From the NCBI GenBank assembly GCA_963632245.1, contig CAVGTF010000061.1, positions 1-13,317 of the forward strand: a stretch of DNA of 13,317 nucleotides, given 5' to 3'. How positions within the stretch are numbered: position 1 is the first letter of the stretch; the number at the start of each line of letters is the position of its first letter. The position numbers and the translations under genes were made by a program. Under the pieces are notes generated by a model. The model had not been told where the DNA came from. It made no database searches and saw only the letters and a list, made by a program, of their open reading frames with translations. This document shows positions 13,002 through 13,317 of this stretch, in pieces. This DNA is from UBA1724 sp963632245 (GTDB lineage: Bacteria > Verrucomicrobiota > Lentisphaeria > Oligosphaerales > Oligosphaeraceae).

Positions 13002-13317
13002 TAGCGGCTAGCACCTAGTTTATTCGGGATCGCAGACGCTCTTCCGCCTACCGGCGGTACCGTGCCGGCTTCTGGGCCGCACCGCGGCGCGTGCCTTCCA
13101 AAGCGCAGTTTCGCAGAAAGATTTCCAAAGGACGGGAGGCTTGCCGCCCCCGCACCCCCGCCTAATCTCTTCCGCCTACTGGTGGTACTATATTTTTGCC
13201 TTTCCAAAATTTGCGCGCCAATACGGGCGCGCTTAACGCACGCACCGGTAAATTCCGGCGCGGGGTTTCGCCCTGCGAAACCCTGGCCTAACTTCCTCCT
13301 TCCTCCCTCCTCCTTCC
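13002..13317 (+). repeat. Mosaic intergenic repeat cluster, copy 4 (runs off right edge)
   Basis: This gene-free stretch begins with the ATTAGCGGCTAGCACCTAG border (13002-13018). It then has module P (TTCCGCCTACCGGCGGTACC, 13042-13061), module Q (CCAAAGGACGGGAGGCTTGC and on, 13125-13164), a variant module P whose stem keeps pairing by a G-U wobble (TTCCGCCTACTGGTGGTAC, 13170-13188) and module R (GCGCGCCAATACGGGCGCGC, 13213-13232). The Q-P-R order equals that at 1393-1478. After about 50 bp of GC-rich sequence it ends in a CTTCCTCC-type pyrimidine tract. Confidence 0.8.

Overview
The window is a 13.3 kb stretch of a GC-rich bacterial chromosome. It shows ordinary housekeeping and catabolic genes separated by unusually repeat-rich intergenic gaps. 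The gene set points to an anaerobic, glycan-using, Gram-negative bacterium: a TonB-dependent outer-membrane receptor, a DUF4838/GH67-N-like secreted protein, NagB, and a TM1266-type iron-only-hydrogenase regulator. A Verrucomicrobiota-like (PVC group) host is my best guess. This is an inference from gene content, not proven. Seven of nine genes have no visible Shine-Dalgarno sequence; nagB and the TM1266-family gene have strong ones.

Left part (1-4407): the 5' two-thirds or so of rpsA (ribosomal protein S1) reads leftwards off the edge, with a promoter and a long SD-less leader. After a repeat-filled gap comes a rightward pair, 31 nt apart. The first is a SprT-like zinc metalloprotease fused to DUF2786. 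The second is a YejE-type peptide ABC permease with an approximately 200-residue extra periplasmic segment. The permease ends in a 20-bp hairpin that covers its own stop codon.

Middle (4408-9990): a repeat cluster with three perfect 84-bp tandem copies is followed by a leftward TonB receptor preceded by the TM1266-family gene (probable operon). Upstream on the same strand are an intrinsic terminator, about 190 nt of hairpin-rich sequence without a gene, and tRNA-His. Then come a leftward OppD-type peptide ABC ATPase and nagB (glucosamine-6-phosphate deaminase), each followed by a terminator-like hairpin.

Right part (9991-13317): another repeat gap, a secreted DUF4838 protein, tRNA-Thr (UGU), a small DUF2752 membrane protein, and a final repeat gap running off the edge.

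The most unusual feature is the intergenic sequence. Five gaps carry the same set of short GC-rich modules in varying order, number and orientation: a CCGCC/GGCGG hairpin, an AAAGGAC-to-CCCCCGCC block, a GCGCGCC-AATA-GGGCGCGC palindrome, and a GGCAAGGCCCACTGCAGAGTG-like block. They are bordered by low-complexity TAG/TTAG-type or purine tracts. No protein that could move them is encoded here. Functionally the genes fit uptake of small molecules and peptides (TonB receptor, YejE, OppD) and amino-sugar catabolism (NagB, possibly DUF4838), but they do not form one operon.
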